A DNA stretch of 64,000 nucleotides from positions 124,001-188,000 of the forward strand of contig CAWIED010000002.1 in the NCBI GenBank assembly GCA_963835085.1, written 5' to 3'. The number at the start of each line of letters is the position of its first letter. Positions within the stretch are counted from its first letter, which is position 1. Below the pieces are notes generated by a model. The model searched no databases. It was not told the DNA's origin and saw only the letters and a list, made by a program, of their open reading frames with translations. A program made the position numbers and the translations under genes. Of this stretch, positions 17,999 through 26,534 are shown in pieces. The DNA comes from JBDIAG01 sp963835085. Lineage in GTDB: Bacteria > Actinomycetota > Actinomycetes > Actinomycetales > CAWJMD01.

Positions 17999-18120
17999 GG
18001 TCGAGCTGCAGCGACTCTTGACATCTCGCTGTCAATGTCAACATGTACGTGAATCAGGGGACATTCGTTGGGAGCGAGTCGGGTGCATCGACTCGGTAGC
18101 GAGCCCGAAGGCGCACGTGC

Positions 18121-19557
18121 TCATGAGCTGATGATGCCTACCGCGCGGCCGGCCTGGAGGGCCAGCCACAAGGCTGTGGTGCCGGCGGTGGAGGTTGGTT
18201 TGAGCCCGGTGAGCTGCTCGACGCTCTTGAGGCGATAGACAAGGGTCTGGCGGTGGATATGGAGGCGTTCTGCGGTCTGCTTCCAGGATCCGTCGGTGGC
18301 GAGGAAGGTCTCCAGAGTCGCGACGAGCTCCGTGCCGTGCGACGTGTCGTGCGCCATAATCGGGCTCAGGTATCGGTGGGCGAGTGCGCTGGCCTCGGCG
18401 ATGGTGTCGGGCAGCAGGCTGACGGGTCGGCACGCGGCGTAGGTGACCCGTCGTTCCTTGCCATCTTCCGCCTGGGCGAGAGCCAGGCGGGCTTGTCGGA
18501 GGGCTTCGACGAGCCCGGCGGCCGCGTTGATCGTCGAGCTGACACCGATGCGTGAGGCGGAGCCAACCGCTTGCCGGATGGCTTCGATGAGCTCGTCCGC
18601 GTCCGGGACTACGAGGAGCAGGTGATCGTCGGCCTCGGTCATTGGCGGCTGGACGGCGTGCAGCACTGGCAGGTGGTGCAGGTCGTGGATCGACCAAGCG
18701 GCGGCGCCCCGGGGGCGGAGTGCAACGGCTACCAGGTTGTCGGCGAGTCCTCGTCGTTCGAATGCGGACCGCACAGCGATGTAGTCGATCGTGCCGTCCA
18801 GCGCGTCGCGCAGGATCTCCTCACCCGCGGCTCTGGCGTAGTCGCGCTCGATTGCTGCTCGCTCGAGCTCAACACCGAGTAGTCCGGAGAGATAGTGCAC
18901 GAGCAGGGGGTCGACGACGTCGTCGACCTTGGTGGCATCGCGAGCAGTAACCATCAGGACGGCTGCCGTTCGTCCGGGAATGGCCATGCAGATCGGCTCG
19001 TCACCAGCACCCGTCCGCTGCGTGCGTCGTGTGACGACGTCTCCGTGGGCAATGTCGAGCTCCCAACCGAACCGGCGACCCAAGGTGTCGAGCCGTTCGC
19101 TGAGCGAACCACCCTGACGAAGCGATTCGGCGTAGGCCATGAACAGCCGCTCGCTGCTGGCCAGGCGGTGGCGTTGGGATTCCAAGGCACTCTCGATGAC
19201 CACTCGCGCCAGGTGTGTGAACTCGAGATCGAAGCTGGCGCCAAGGATCGGGAAGCGTCGTTCCTCCGCCACGCTGAGTGCCCCGCCGCTCAGTTCTGGA
19301 GCCTCCGGTCGAGGTGCGAACACCAGGCCACTGGTGTTGGCGTCTGCAAGCTGCGCGATCCACGTCTCCTGGTCCTGCGGGGTCGACGGCAGGCCGGCGC
19401 CGGTGGTCATCACGAGGTCGCCCTGCCGTACCCAATGCCACGGGTCAGGGAGATCGACAGCATGGGCCCAGGTCACGATCCGCTGGCCGCCCTCGGCACC
19501 GGCAAGGAAGGCCAGTCCGAGGTCGCCGCGTTCGACCAGCTCGCTGATAGTGATCAC
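18121..19557 (-). CDS. PucR family transcriptional regulator
   Basis: A 478-residue regulator with an N-terminal PucR-type ligand domain (MITISELVERGDLGL start, about residues 1-120). A GGDEF-derived middle region follows, then a C-terminal helix-turn-helix (FLATDGSWKQTAERLHIHRQ, then TLVYRLKSVEQLTG). Such proteins sense purine, polyamine or amino-acid breakdown states. It is divergent from the FAD oxidoreductase across 141 bp, which suggests it controls that gene and the cupin after it. GTG start at 19557. The ligand cannot be told from sequence. Confidence 0.88.
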   Translation of the reverse strand: MITISELVERGDLGLAFLAGAEGGQRIVTWAHAVDLPDPWHWVRQGDLVMTTGAGLPSTPQDQETWIAQLADANTSGLVFAPRPEAPELSGGALSVAEERRFPILGASFDLEFTHLARVVIESALESQRHRLASSERLFMAYAESLRQGGSLSERLDTLGRRFGWELDIAHGDVVTRRTQRTGAGDEPICMAIPGRTAAVLMVTARDATKVDDVVDPLLVHYLSGLLGVELERAAIERDYARAAGEEILRDALDGTIDYIAVRSAFERRGLADNLVAVALRPRGAAAWSIHDLHHLPVLHAVQPPMTEADDHLLLVVPDADELIEAIRQAVGSASRIGVSSTINAAAGLVEALRQARLALAQAEDGKERRVTYAACRPVSLLPDTIAEASALAHRYLSPIMAHDTSHGTELVATLETFLATDGSWKQTAERLHIHRQTLVYRLKSVEQLTGLKPTSTAGTTALWLALQAGRAVGIISS

Positions 19558-19698
19558 CGGCGAACACCTCCGGGGTTGGTTGGACGAATGTATGAGATGC
19601 GCGCCAAGAACTGTGTGTCAAGCCGATGGTCGCGCACGTGGTGAAGCTCGGATGCTCGTGGTCAGCCCGATCCCAACGACGACGCTCGGAGACCAAGC

Positions 19699-21084
19699 AT
19701 GACCTTCACTGCCGCATCTGGTTCGACCGCCAACGGTGTGCCCCTGTGGCATGAGGTAGCGCCGCGACGCACTCCCCTCAGCTCGGACGCCGATGTCGAC
19801 GTGGCGATCGTGGGTGCCGGTTACACGGGACTGTGGACCGCCTACTACCTGCTCAAGGCGGATCCGGGTCTGCGGGTCGCGATCGTCGAGAAGGAGTACG
19901 TCGGCTTCGGTGCCTCGGGCCGCAACGGCGGCTGGGCATCGGCCATCTTCCCGATCTCGTTGACGCACGTCGCCAAGACCTCCTCGCACGGCCAGGCGCT
20001 CGCCTTGCAGGCAGCCATGAACGACACGGTTGACGAGATCGGCCGCGTGCTGGTCGAGGAAGGCATCGATGCCGACTACGTCAAGCAGGGCTTCGTGTCC
20101 GTTGCCCGCTCCGATGCTCAGCTCGCGCGGGCACGCGCGACGGTACGGGCCTCGGTTGAGTTCAACCTTCCAGCTCAGTGGACGTTCCTCGACGCCGCCG
20201 AGGCCTCCAAGATCATCGATGCCAGCAACGTGCGTGGCGCCGTGTTCACCGACCACTGCGCCCTGATCCACCCCGGGCATCTCGTGCGCGGCCTCGCGGG
20301 GGTCGTCGAGAAGCTTGGTGCCCGCATCTACGAGGGGACGCCTGCTCTGACCCTCGGCGATGGCAAGGTCACCACGCCGCACGCCACCCTTCGTTCGCCC
20401 ACCATCATCCGGGCCACCGAGGGCTTCACTCCGCAGTTCAAGGAGCACATGCGAACCCTGGTGCCGTTGTACTCCCTGGTCCTGGCCACGGAACCACTGC
20501 CGCTGGAGCTGCGCGAACGCCTCGGGTTGACCCACCGCGCCGCGTTCAACGACATGCGGCACCTGCGCGTCTACGCCCAGATGACCGCCGACGGTCGCCT
20601 GGTCTTCGGCGGCCGCGGGGCGCCGTACCACTTCGGTTCCAAGGTCTCCTCTGATTTCGACACCTCTCGGAGCATCCACGCCAAGATCCGCGAAACCATG
20701 CTGGAGTTCTTCCCTGCCCTCGACGGCGTCCAGATCACCCACCAGTGGGGCGGTCCGCTGGGCGTCCCGCGGGACTGGCATCCCTCCGTCGGGCTGGATC
20801 GGACGACGGGCATCGGATGGGCCGGGCCCTACGTCGGCGACGGTGTCGCCACCAGCAACCTGGCCGGCCGCATCCTGCGCAACCAGATCCTCGTTCGTGA
20901 CGAGGAGATCAACACCCTGCCCATCGTCAACCACCGTTCGCCGCGCTGGGAGCCTGAGCCGCTGCGGTGGCTCGGGGTCAACCTCGGCCTGCGCGCAGCC
21001 GCGCTGAGCGACGCCGAGGAACGGCGTCGCGGCCGGCCGTCCCGGGTGGCCCGCTTGCTCGAGTCCATGACCGGCGCCCACTGA
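19699..21084 (+). CDS. FAD-dependent oxidoreductase (DAO/PuuB-like amine oxidase)
   Basis: A 461-residue D-amino-acid-oxidase-fold flavoprotein. The dinucleotide motif VAIVGAGYTGLWTAYYL sits near residue 35, and the SGRNGGW segment typical of gamma-glutamylputrescine oxidase relatives follows. The C-terminal FAD contact GWAGPYVGDGVATSNLAG is present. Proteins of this kind oxidise amine groups of polyamines or amino acids with oxygen. The ATG at 19699 starts right after the divergent regulatory gap shared with the PucR gene. A cupin gene, now frameshifted, follows 41 bp downstream, a pairing consistent with amine or ureide catabolism. Confidence 0.88.
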   Translation: MTFTAASGSTANGVPLWHEVAPRRTPLSSDADVDVAIVGAGYTGLWTAYYLLKADPGLRVAIVEKEYVGFGASGRNGGWASAIFPISLTHVAKTSSHGQALALQAAMNDTVDEIGRVLVEEGIDADYVKQGFVSVARSDAQLARARATVRASVEFNLPAQWTFLDAAEASKIIDASNVRGAVFTDHCALIHPGHLVRGLAGVVEKLGARIYEGTPALTLGDGKVTTPHATLRSPTIIRATEGFTPQFKEHMRTLVPLYSLVLATEPLPLELRERLGLTHRAAFNDMRHLRVYAQMTADGRLVFGGRGAPYHFGSKVSSDFDTSRSIHAKIRETMLEFFPALDGVQITHQWGGPLGVPRDWHPSVGLDRTTGIGWAGPYVGDGVATSNLAGRILRNQILVRDEEINTLPIVNHRSPRWEPEPLRWLGVNLGLRAAALSDAEERRRGRPSRVARLLESMTGAH

Positions 21085-21125
21085 CGCCTTGCCCCACCCG
21101 TCGATCACCCAAGGAGAAGAACCGG

Positions 21126-21504
21126 ATGAGCCAGATGACCGTCGTCCACCAGGCCCCCCGCGGCCGACCTCAGCCCCGTCGGCCAGCGCCCGGGCGCCGA
21201 CAGCGGTGACCCTCAGCTGCATACCCTCCCCATCGCTGAGGCGAACGGCAACATCGGAATCTGGGAGTGCCAGCCCGGCGGCTGGCCAGTCGTCGACCGC
21301 TCCGACACCGAGGTCGCCTACATCCTTGCCGGCAAGGCGACCATCACCGACGACGTCACCGGGGTCGCCCACGAGGTCGCCGCCGGCTCCCTCGTCGTGC
21401 TTCCGCAGGGCTGGACCGGCCGTTGGGACGTCACCGAGACCGTCTGCAAGGTCTACGGCCATCTACTGACCCTCCCACCGGCCACCCGCCATGGACCTCC
21501 TTAG
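21126..21504 (+). pseudogene. Frameshifted cupin domain protein
   Basis: From ATG 21126 (ribosome binding site AAGGAGA) the frame reads MSQMTVVHQAP, then stops at 21208 after nonsense. The frame shifted by one base from 21160 reads about 115 residues of a clear single cupin: IGIWECQPGGWPVVDRSDTE, EVAYILAGKATITDD, then HEVAAGSLVVLPQGWTGRWD. It ends at TAG 21504. The break falls at a run of six C (21154-21159); five would restore the frame. The intact protein would resemble the EutQ/ureidoglycine-type cupin_3 proteins often placed next to such oxidases. It is either a recent pseudogene or a homopolymer sequencing error. Confidence 0.85.
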
Positions 21505-21605
21505 CCGGCCCGCCCGTGCCTATGGGCCATCTCCATATCGGCCGGTCAGCCGGACACATTATTCGCCGGACAGTCTCAGCATCAGACCATTCAATGGACG
21601 GAGAA

Positions 21606-22271
21606 TCAATGGACGGAGAACGGCAGCCGGTCCGCCAACGGGCCAAGGAGTTCGATGTCGGCCTCGTTGGGAGTCCGGCGGCCCGTGCCGATGAGCAATG
21701 TGTCGGTGTCATCCAGCGCGGCTGGGAAGGCAACCTGAGTGACTTCCTCGAAGAGGCGGCGCGATTGGGCGAGTCCGCCGGCCGGCGGTGGCGGGACTTC
21801 GCCGATATCCGCCCCGAGGTCGAGGTGGTGCAGGGTCCATTCGAGAACGTACGCGGCGAGGTAGTCGGTGACGGTCAAGGCCTGCCCTTGGGTGCCCACG
21901 ACAGCCTTCTGATCGGCCAGGCCAGCAGCGCGACCAGCAGCGGATCCGATGTCGTCGAGGTGAAACTGGAGGAGGGCAGGATCGCCGTAGGCGGCGGCCA
22001 GCCGAACGGTCAGCGCGTCGAGCGGATCGGTGCCGTCCGGCGGCGGGCCGATCGTCCAATAGGTGGCGGCATTCCGCGTAGGCGATCCAACGACCGGCGT
22101 TGCCAAGGTGATCAGCACGTCTTGCGCATCGATGACCAGGTGCGTGACCAGGTCGCGCACCAGCCACCCTTCGCATCCGGAGGGGCGGTCAAAAGCTGCT
22201 GGCGGTAGCTCGGCCACGGCGGCGCGGAGCGCGTTCCAGGAGCGCGAGAACTGATCCATGACCGTGACCAT
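21606..22271 (-). CDS. Maleylpyruvate isomerase family / TIGR03086-like DinB protein
   Basis: A 221-residue four-helix-bundle protein of the actinobacterial mycothiol-dependent DinB/MDMPI type. Signs are the SWNALRAAVAELPPAAFDRP start, CEGWLVRDLVTHLVIDAQD with the metal-ligand histidine, and EWTLHHLDL in the third helix. Such proteins bind a metal and may use mycothiol; the substrate is unknown. Start ATG 22271, with an ATG four codons later as alternative. It is divergent from the ParB-like gene. Confidence 0.78.
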   Translation of the reverse strand: MVTVMDQFSRSWNALRAAVAELPPAAFDRPSGCEGWLVRDLVTHLVIDAQDVLITLATPVVGSPTRNAATYWTIGPPPDGTDPLDALTVRLAAAYGDPALLQFHLDDIGSAAGRAAGLADQKAVVGTQGQALTVTDYLAAYVLEWTLHHLDLGADIGEVPPPPAGGLAQSRRLFEEVTQVAFPAALDDTDTLLIGTGRRTPNEADIELLGPLADRLPFSVH

Positions 22272-22369
22272 AGGTCTGTCTCTTCGGCGTTAGGGCGAAG
22301 TACTCACCTGCGTGTGTACAAGTAGACACTGTCCACAGGCGGCTGCTCCCGATTTCTCGTGCCTCGTAT

Positions 22370-22386
22370 GGCGAACTATGTTCGCT
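22370..22386. promoter_or_regulatory. Short palindrome upstream of toxin-like gene
   Basis: GCGAAC-TAT-GTTCGC lies 27 bp before the ATG of the ParB-like gene, with GGGGGA just before the start. It resembles an actinobacterial SOS box (GAAC-N4-GTTC) but has a 3-bp spacer, so LexA binding is doubtful. It is a plausible operator for the two-gene unit that follows. Confidence 0.4.
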
Positions 22387-22412
22387 AATTCAGGCGCGGT
22401 TGGGGGATCTTG

Positions 22413-23162
22413 ATGTTGGCTGGCGAGGACGAGGCGTCCCGCCCATCCTGGACGCCGTCTCGTCCCGCAGCTGGTCGACTAGGTTCCGAAGCCGCTCACG
22501 AGCCGATGTCCGACGACGGGCAGGTGACCTGGCTGCGGACCGACCGCGTCCGATTCAGCCAGACGACGATTAGTGGACCCACCAAGCTGCACGGCCAAGA
22601 CATCACCTTGCCCGACCTCGTCGAGTCCTTCCGTCAGTACGGCTACATCAGCGACCCCATACAGGTCGTCCCGATGCCGGACGGACGGCTCACGAGCCTG
22701 GACAACCGACGGCTCTGGGCCGCTCAGCAGGCGGGCTTGGAGTACATTTCCGCGATTGTCCGTGACCCGTCCGATCCCTTTGCCGCACCACGGGAGCAGA
22801 TAGACCACCTCCAGCTCAGAAGGGGTCTGCGCGACCGGTGTGGCGAACTGGGACCGTCCGGCGCAGTGCTGTTCGAGACCGGTTCCAAGCCGACCACGGT
22901 GTTCCACGCGGTGCTGTTCCGCAGTGCCAAGCAAGGTCGCGCCCGCTCAGGTGCCACCTTCCCTCTACTCGGGTCGCCGGAACCGCCTCGCTATACGGGT
23001 GAGAAGCGCCCAGTCAGATCACCGAATCTCAACAAGTATGCGGGCGGGCAACACCAGACAGGCGAGAATGGGGTTGCCCAGCCAGGACGCCAACGCGCAG
23101 TATTCGAGCCGTCTCGGCGACGTGATCGCAGCCGTAGCCGGAACGGAGATTTGGAACGATGA
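22413..23162 (+). CDS. Orphan ParB/sulfiredoxin-type toxin-like domain protein
   Basis: About 249 residues. The core (residues about 38-115) reads VTWLRTDRVRFSQTTIS, then DGRLTSLDNRRLWAAQQAG. This matches the ParB/Srx-type domain found at the C-termini of polymorphic toxins, including the downstream segment AVLFRSAKQG and FPLLGSPEPPRY. The usual long secretion and repeat region is absent, so this is a free-standing module. The last 55 residues are basic and unlike the family; the shifted frame at 23090-23160 reads QYSSRLGDVIAAVAGTEIW, so a frameshift near 23060-23090 is possible. It overlaps the next gene by ATGA, implying coupling. Confidence 0.6.
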   Translation: MLAGEDEASRPSWTPSRPAAGRLGSEAAHEPMSDDGQVTWLRTDRVRFSQTTISGPTKLHGQDITLPDLVESFRQYGYISDPIQVVPMPDGRLTSLDNRRLWAAQQAGLEYISAIVRDPSDPFAAPREQIDHLQLRRGLRDRCGELGPSGAVLFETGSKPTTVFHAVLFRSAKQGRARSGATFPLLGSPEPPRYTGEKRPVRSPNLNKYAGGQHQTGENGVAQPGRQRAVFEPSRRRDRSRSRNGDLER

Positions 23163-23932
23163 ACGAGGCAGACAGTTGCATGGGCGAGATTCAGTTGGCT
23201 GAAGCGTTCGCCGACCATCTGCGTTCAAGGAATTCCGCCGCGGCAGAACGTCTCGCCCATCGTCTCGCCGAGGCAGGCGAGCCCCGGCGGGCAGAGTTGT
23301 TGCGCGACTTTGCCCGTAAAGGGGACCACGTCGTTTCTGCAGACTGGTGGCAGCCAGGCGCGCGCTGCCACGTCAGTCTCGGGCTGCCCGAGGCAATCGG
23401 CAGTGATCTGTGGTTTGACCCATTGGAGGTGTCGTGCACGATCGTCCTGCCATGGCTTCGAGAGCCCAACACTCCCCGGGCGCTGTATGCACACGGGCTG
23501 GAATTCCACTCCTGGATCTCCCTCGAACCCGTGGCACCGTGGCAGCTTCGTGGCGCCCACGACGTCGTCGCCGATGTGCCACCGACCGGGGATGAGATCA
23601 CAGGAGAACAAGCCGACAGCTACTGCAAGCTGTTCAGCAAGGGTCTGGTCGGTCCGTTCGAGTGGCTCTGGCTCAAGGAGGCCTACGGAATGGACGTCGT
23701 GAACCGGATGTGGGGTGACGCGGATGAACAACTGGGTGCCTACGGCTCGATCTCCGGTGTGGTCGAGCTGGTCACCTACGACGAAATAGTGCAGTGGCAC
23801 GCCTTCGATGACTACGAGCCGCGTGAGACGTCCGAGCTGGTGGTGGCAGGGCTACCGTTCCGGACCACGGCATCGGTGCAGCTCGGCCTGTGGTCCGACG
23901 CCCGGGCGCTACCTCGCACCTGGAACAGCTGA
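23159..23932 (+). CDS. Unknown protein coupled to the ParB-like gene (possible immunity protein)
   Basis: I do not recognise this 257-residue soluble protein. Its N-terminus is a helical, repeat-like segment (AERLAHRLAEAGEPRRAELL), similar to the short leucine-rich caps seen in some bacterial metabolite-repeat proteins. The middle is Trp/His-rich and acidic. There is no signal peptide or membrane helix. The ATGA overlap with the preceding toxin-like gene and the acidic character fit a toxin/immunity pair, but that is inference from position only. An alternative start is Met 8. Confidence 0.6.
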   Translation: MNEADSCMGEIQLAEAFADHLRSRNSAAAERLAHRLAEAGEPRRAELLRDFARKGDHVVSADWWQPGARCHVSLGLPEAIGSDLWFDPLEVSCTIVLPWLREPNTPRALYAHGLEFHSWISLEPVAPWQLRGAHDVVADVPPTGDEITGEQADSYCKLFSKGLVGPFEWLWLKEAYGMDVVNRMWGDADEQLGAYGSISGVVELVTYDEIVQWHAFDDYEPRETSELVVAGLPFRTTASVQLGLWSDARALPRTWNS

Positions 23933-24127
23933 GGCTGTCGACCGATAGCGGCCGACAGCCAGAGCTGCGCATGGCTGCGCTCGCACTGCGCCATCAGTGA
24001 CTTGCCTGACCCGGTGGGGCCGGGTTGCCTCATGCCGTGTTGGCGCACTGCTCGCCGTCGCCCCCACGGGTGAGCCCGACGACCTCGGTGGCCGCCTCGA
24101 CTGACCTCCAAGCATTGGATCCGTCTC

Positions 24128-24460
24128 ATGTCCCATACCCCTTCGGAGTACGAGCTAGACCCCCCTGCTGCGAGTGATTCCACCTGACGCGAAGCCGATG
24201 CCTCGGGTGTGCCGTTCGCGGAGCCTGTGCGCTCTGGTGAAGGCCCCGGCCCCGCGAGCTCCTCGACCACCGATGTCGCCAAAGATGAGGCTGCGAACCT
24301 CAAAGACGTTGCGACAGGCGCCGGCCAGAGCCTGGGAGCCGAGATCAACGCCGATGCCGAACAGCAGACTGCAGCGGACACGACGCGCGGCGAGCCGAAA
24401 CCGCTCGGCCAACGCGGTGCAGTCAAAGCCAACTCAGTTCCCGACCCGAACATCGACTGA
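24128..24460 (+). pseudogene. Nonsense-interrupted hydrophilic protein
   Basis: One frame runs from ATG 24128 (MSHTPSEYELDPPAASDST) to TGA 24460, 110 codons, and is broken only by TGA at 24185-24187. After the stop it continues READASGVPFAEPV and then STTDVAKDEAANLKDVATGA. That last segment is typical of the cytosolic N-terminus of actinobacterial phage-holin-superfamily membrane proteins (DVAKDEA repeats). The expected membrane part is missing, so it is a truncated and nonsense-mutated remnant. The 195 bp before it hold no gene I can support. Confidence 0.55.
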
Positions 24461-24518
24461 CGTCGCCAGCAGTACTCGTCCGTCCGGGATCGCGGGTGGT
24501 CGCGAAGGTCGCTGGAAG

Positions 24519-25343
24519 CTACCGCTGTGAGATGAAGGCGAGGATGTCGCGGTCGAGCTGCGCCTGGTAGGCGCCGTGGATCCCGTGCGGCGCACCGGGG
24601 TAGACCTTGAGCGTGCCGTGCTTGACGAGTGCGATGGACTTCTGCGCCGCATCGGCGATCGGCACGATCTGGTCGTCGTCGCCGTGGGCGATGAGGATGG
24701 GCACGTCCAGCGCTCGGAGGTCCTCGGTCTGGTCGGTCTCGCTGAACGCCTTGACGCAGTCGTAGGCCGCAGCGAGGTTCACGAGCATTCCCTGCCGCCA
24801 GAAGTCCTGAACTGCCCCTTGGGACCGCTGCGCCCCGTTGCGGTTGAAGCCATAGAACGTCTCGGCCAGGTCGAGGTAGAACTGCGACCTGTCGCTCAAG
24901 ACGCTTGCGCGGATGCCGTCGAATGCCTCGATCGGCGTCCCGTCGGGGTTCGTATCGGACTTGACCATGATGGGCGGCACCGCACCGGCCGTGATGACCT
25001 TGGCAACGCGTCCGTTCGCATACTGCGCCGCATATCGGACGACTTCGCCTCCGCCCGTGGAGTGCCCGATCACCACGACGTCGCGTAGGTCGAGGTGCTC
25101 GACGAGTTCAGCCAGATCTAGGGCGTATCGGTCCATGTCGTTGCCCGTGTAGGTGCTCGACGACCGGCCGTGGCCTCGGCGGTCGTGGGCGATGGCGCGG
25201 TACCCGGCATCGGCAAACACCTTCAACTCGACCTGCCAGGCGTCGGAGCTCAGGGGCCAGCCGTGGCTCATGACGATCGGCTGCCCTGAGCCCTGGTCGG
25301 TGTAGTAGAGCTCGGTTCCTTCGGACGTGGTGAAGTACGGCAT
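24519..25343 (-). CDS. Alpha/beta hydrolase (non-heme chloroperoxidase-like)
   Basis: A 274-residue alpha/beta hydrolase. It has the oxyanion region SHGWPLSSDAW, nucleophile elbow GHSTGGGE, acid AHGDDDQIVP and catalytic His in GAPHGIHGAY. The GHSTGGGEV elbow and the DRRGHGRSS segment match the cofactor-free haloperoxidase/esterase group. Some of these catalyse perhydrolysis as a side reaction, but the natural substrate is usually unknown. Start ATG 25343 with AAGTGAGAG upstream. It lies 26 bp downstream of a second alpha/beta hydrolase on the same strand, so the two probably form an operon. Confidence 0.88.
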   Translation of the reverse strand: MPYFTTSEGTELYYTDQGSGQPIVMSHGWPLSSDAWQVELKVFADAGYRAIAHDRRGHGRSSSTYTGNDMDRYALDLAELVEHLDLRDVVVIGHSTGGGEVVRYAAQYANGRVAKVITAGAVPPIMVKSDTNPDGTPIEAFDGIRASVLSDRSQFYLDLAETFYGFNRNGAQRSQGAVQDFWRQGMLVNLAAAYDCVKAFSETDQTEDLRALDVPILIAHGDDDQIVPIADAAQKSIALVKHGTLKVYPGAPHGIHGAYQAQLDRDILAFISQR

Positions 25344-25369
25344 GGGTCTCTCACTTTCGGGTGAGTCGG

Positions 25370-26218
25370 TCAGGAGACGAATCGGTTGACGAAGGCAAGC
25401 GCAGTCTCGGCGACCTCGCGCCAGCCGTGGTCGATCGTCAGTGAATGCCCGCGGTCGGCGATCTCGACGATCTCCGTGATGCCCGGGTTCTTCGACTGCT
25501 GCTTGTAGGTCGCGCGGGTGATCGCGAGTGGAACGGTGTTGTCCTTATCCCCCGCGATCACGAGTAGCGGTCCTCGGTCGGGGTTCTTGTGATCGACCGT
25601 GACCTCGTTGTGGAAGGGGTTGAAGTTCGCGACGGCCGCCTGGAAGAGCGGTACACCGCTGGCGGCCACGTGGAACGTGTCATAAAGCCGGCGTGCCTCG
25701 GCCTCGTCGAGATTGTTGGCCCACCCATAGCTGAACTGCTCGAACGTGAGCGAGATCGCCTTGCCGCGGTTGGCGGGATTGCCGAGCACGGGCGCTGCCG
25801 ACTTCAGCGACGACGCCGGCAGCGGGAGAACCCCGCGGAACGGTGCATTGTCGATCGCGACGGTGGCCGCGGAAGCGCCCTCGCCGGCGATCTTCTGCGC
25901 GATCAGCCCGCCGAAGGAATGACCGATGACGGCGGGCTTGGAGACGAGTTCGGAAATCGCTGCCAGGTAGTGGTCGGTTACCTGCTGCACCATCTTGTGT
26001 GCGAAGACATCCGGGTCCTCCCGGGCGGCTTCCACCGACGGGGGATCGTCCGGCCAGCCCGGGGCGATGGTCGCGTAGCCGGCCTCTTCGAACAGCGCCC
26101 GCCACGGTGCCCAACTGCTTGACAGCAGCCACAGTCCGTGGACGAACGCCACGATCGGCCGTCCGGCGGCGTTGGCGGCGTCGATCTCGGCGTGCTCCCA
26201 ATCTGTTAGATCAGACAT
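25370..26218 (-). CDS. Alpha/beta hydrolase
   Basis: A 282-residue alpha/beta hydrolase with FVHGLWLLSSSWAPW, nucleophile GHSFGGLIAQ, acid AGDKDNTVP and His in RGHSLTIDHGW. It is closer to lipase/lysophospholipase-like proteins than to its neighbour. I use the ATG at 26218 (MSDLTDWEHAEID), which has GAGAGGGAG upstream; the reading from 26254 adds a basic leader. The remains of an AraC-type regulator run into its start from upstream, which suggests the operon has lost its regulator. Confidence 0.85.
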   Translation of the reverse strand: MSDLTDWEHAEIDAANAAGRPIVAFVHGLWLLSSSWAPWRALFEEAGYATIAPGWPDDPPSVEAAREDPDVFAHKMVQQVTDHYLAAISELVSKPAVIGHSFGGLIAQKIAGEGASAATVAIDNAPFRGVLPLPASSLKSAAPVLGNPANRGKAISLTFEQFSYGWANNLDEAEARRLYDTFHVAASGVPLFQAAVANFNPFHNEVTVDHKNPDRGPLLVIAGDKDNTVPLAITRATYKQQSKNPGITEIVEIADRGHSLTIDHGWREVAETALAFVNRFVS

Positions 26219-26534
26219 GGGTTGCTCCCTCTCCGTGCGCGCCTGGTTGCGCATTCAGAAAATTACGCCGGTTCGTGCGGAGAGTCGTGGGTGCGTCGTC
26301 CACAGAACTAGGCAATTCGTGCACAGCAGTGGATGCCGCCGTTTCTCGGAACTCGCGTGGCGATACGCCGTGTTCGGCGCGGAATGCCCGGGCGAACGAG
26401 GAATAGTCGGAGAACCCGCACCGGCGGGCGACCTCAGCCAGCGGCATCGGGTCGCCCTTCGGCGTGATGAGTGCGCAGGCCCGTTCGATGCGATGAGAGC
26501 GGAGTAGTCCCCGAGGCTTACGTGGCGTGGTGAC
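26211..26534 (-). pseudogene. 5'-truncated AraC family regulator (HTH remnant)
   Basis: Only the C-terminal DNA-binding domain is left: TTPRKPRGLLRSHRIERA, then MPLAEVARRCGFSDYSSFAR and AFRAEHGVSPREFRE. The AraC similarity stops abruptly near 26531. Upstream of that point, on the other strand, a LuxR-type remnant begins. The ligand-binding domain and start are missing, so the product is not expected to work as a regulator. It probably once controlled the two hydrolase genes directly downstream. Confidence 0.72.

Noticed and set aside
18018..18040. Small stem TTGACA-N6-TGTCAA after dnaB as a terminator
   Set aside because: Only six base pairs and A/T-rich, too weak to call.
19618..21462. A 614-codon minus-strand frame opposite the FAD oxidoreductase
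   Set aside because: Antisense shadow of a secure gene, with no ribosome binding site or domain.
21089..21469. Ser/Pro/Thr-rich plus-strand frame over the cupin
   Set aside because: It is the third frame over the cupin; the cupin frame has family motifs and this one has none.
22370..22386. LexA/SOS box
   Set aside because: The spacer is 3 bp where the actinobacterial box needs 4. Kept only as an unassigned palindrome.
24000..24040. Minus-strand reading GPTGSGKS resembling a Walker A motif
   Set aside because: The surrounding residues do not fit any ATPase, and the frame continues as low-complexity sequence; probably chance in GC-rich DNA.
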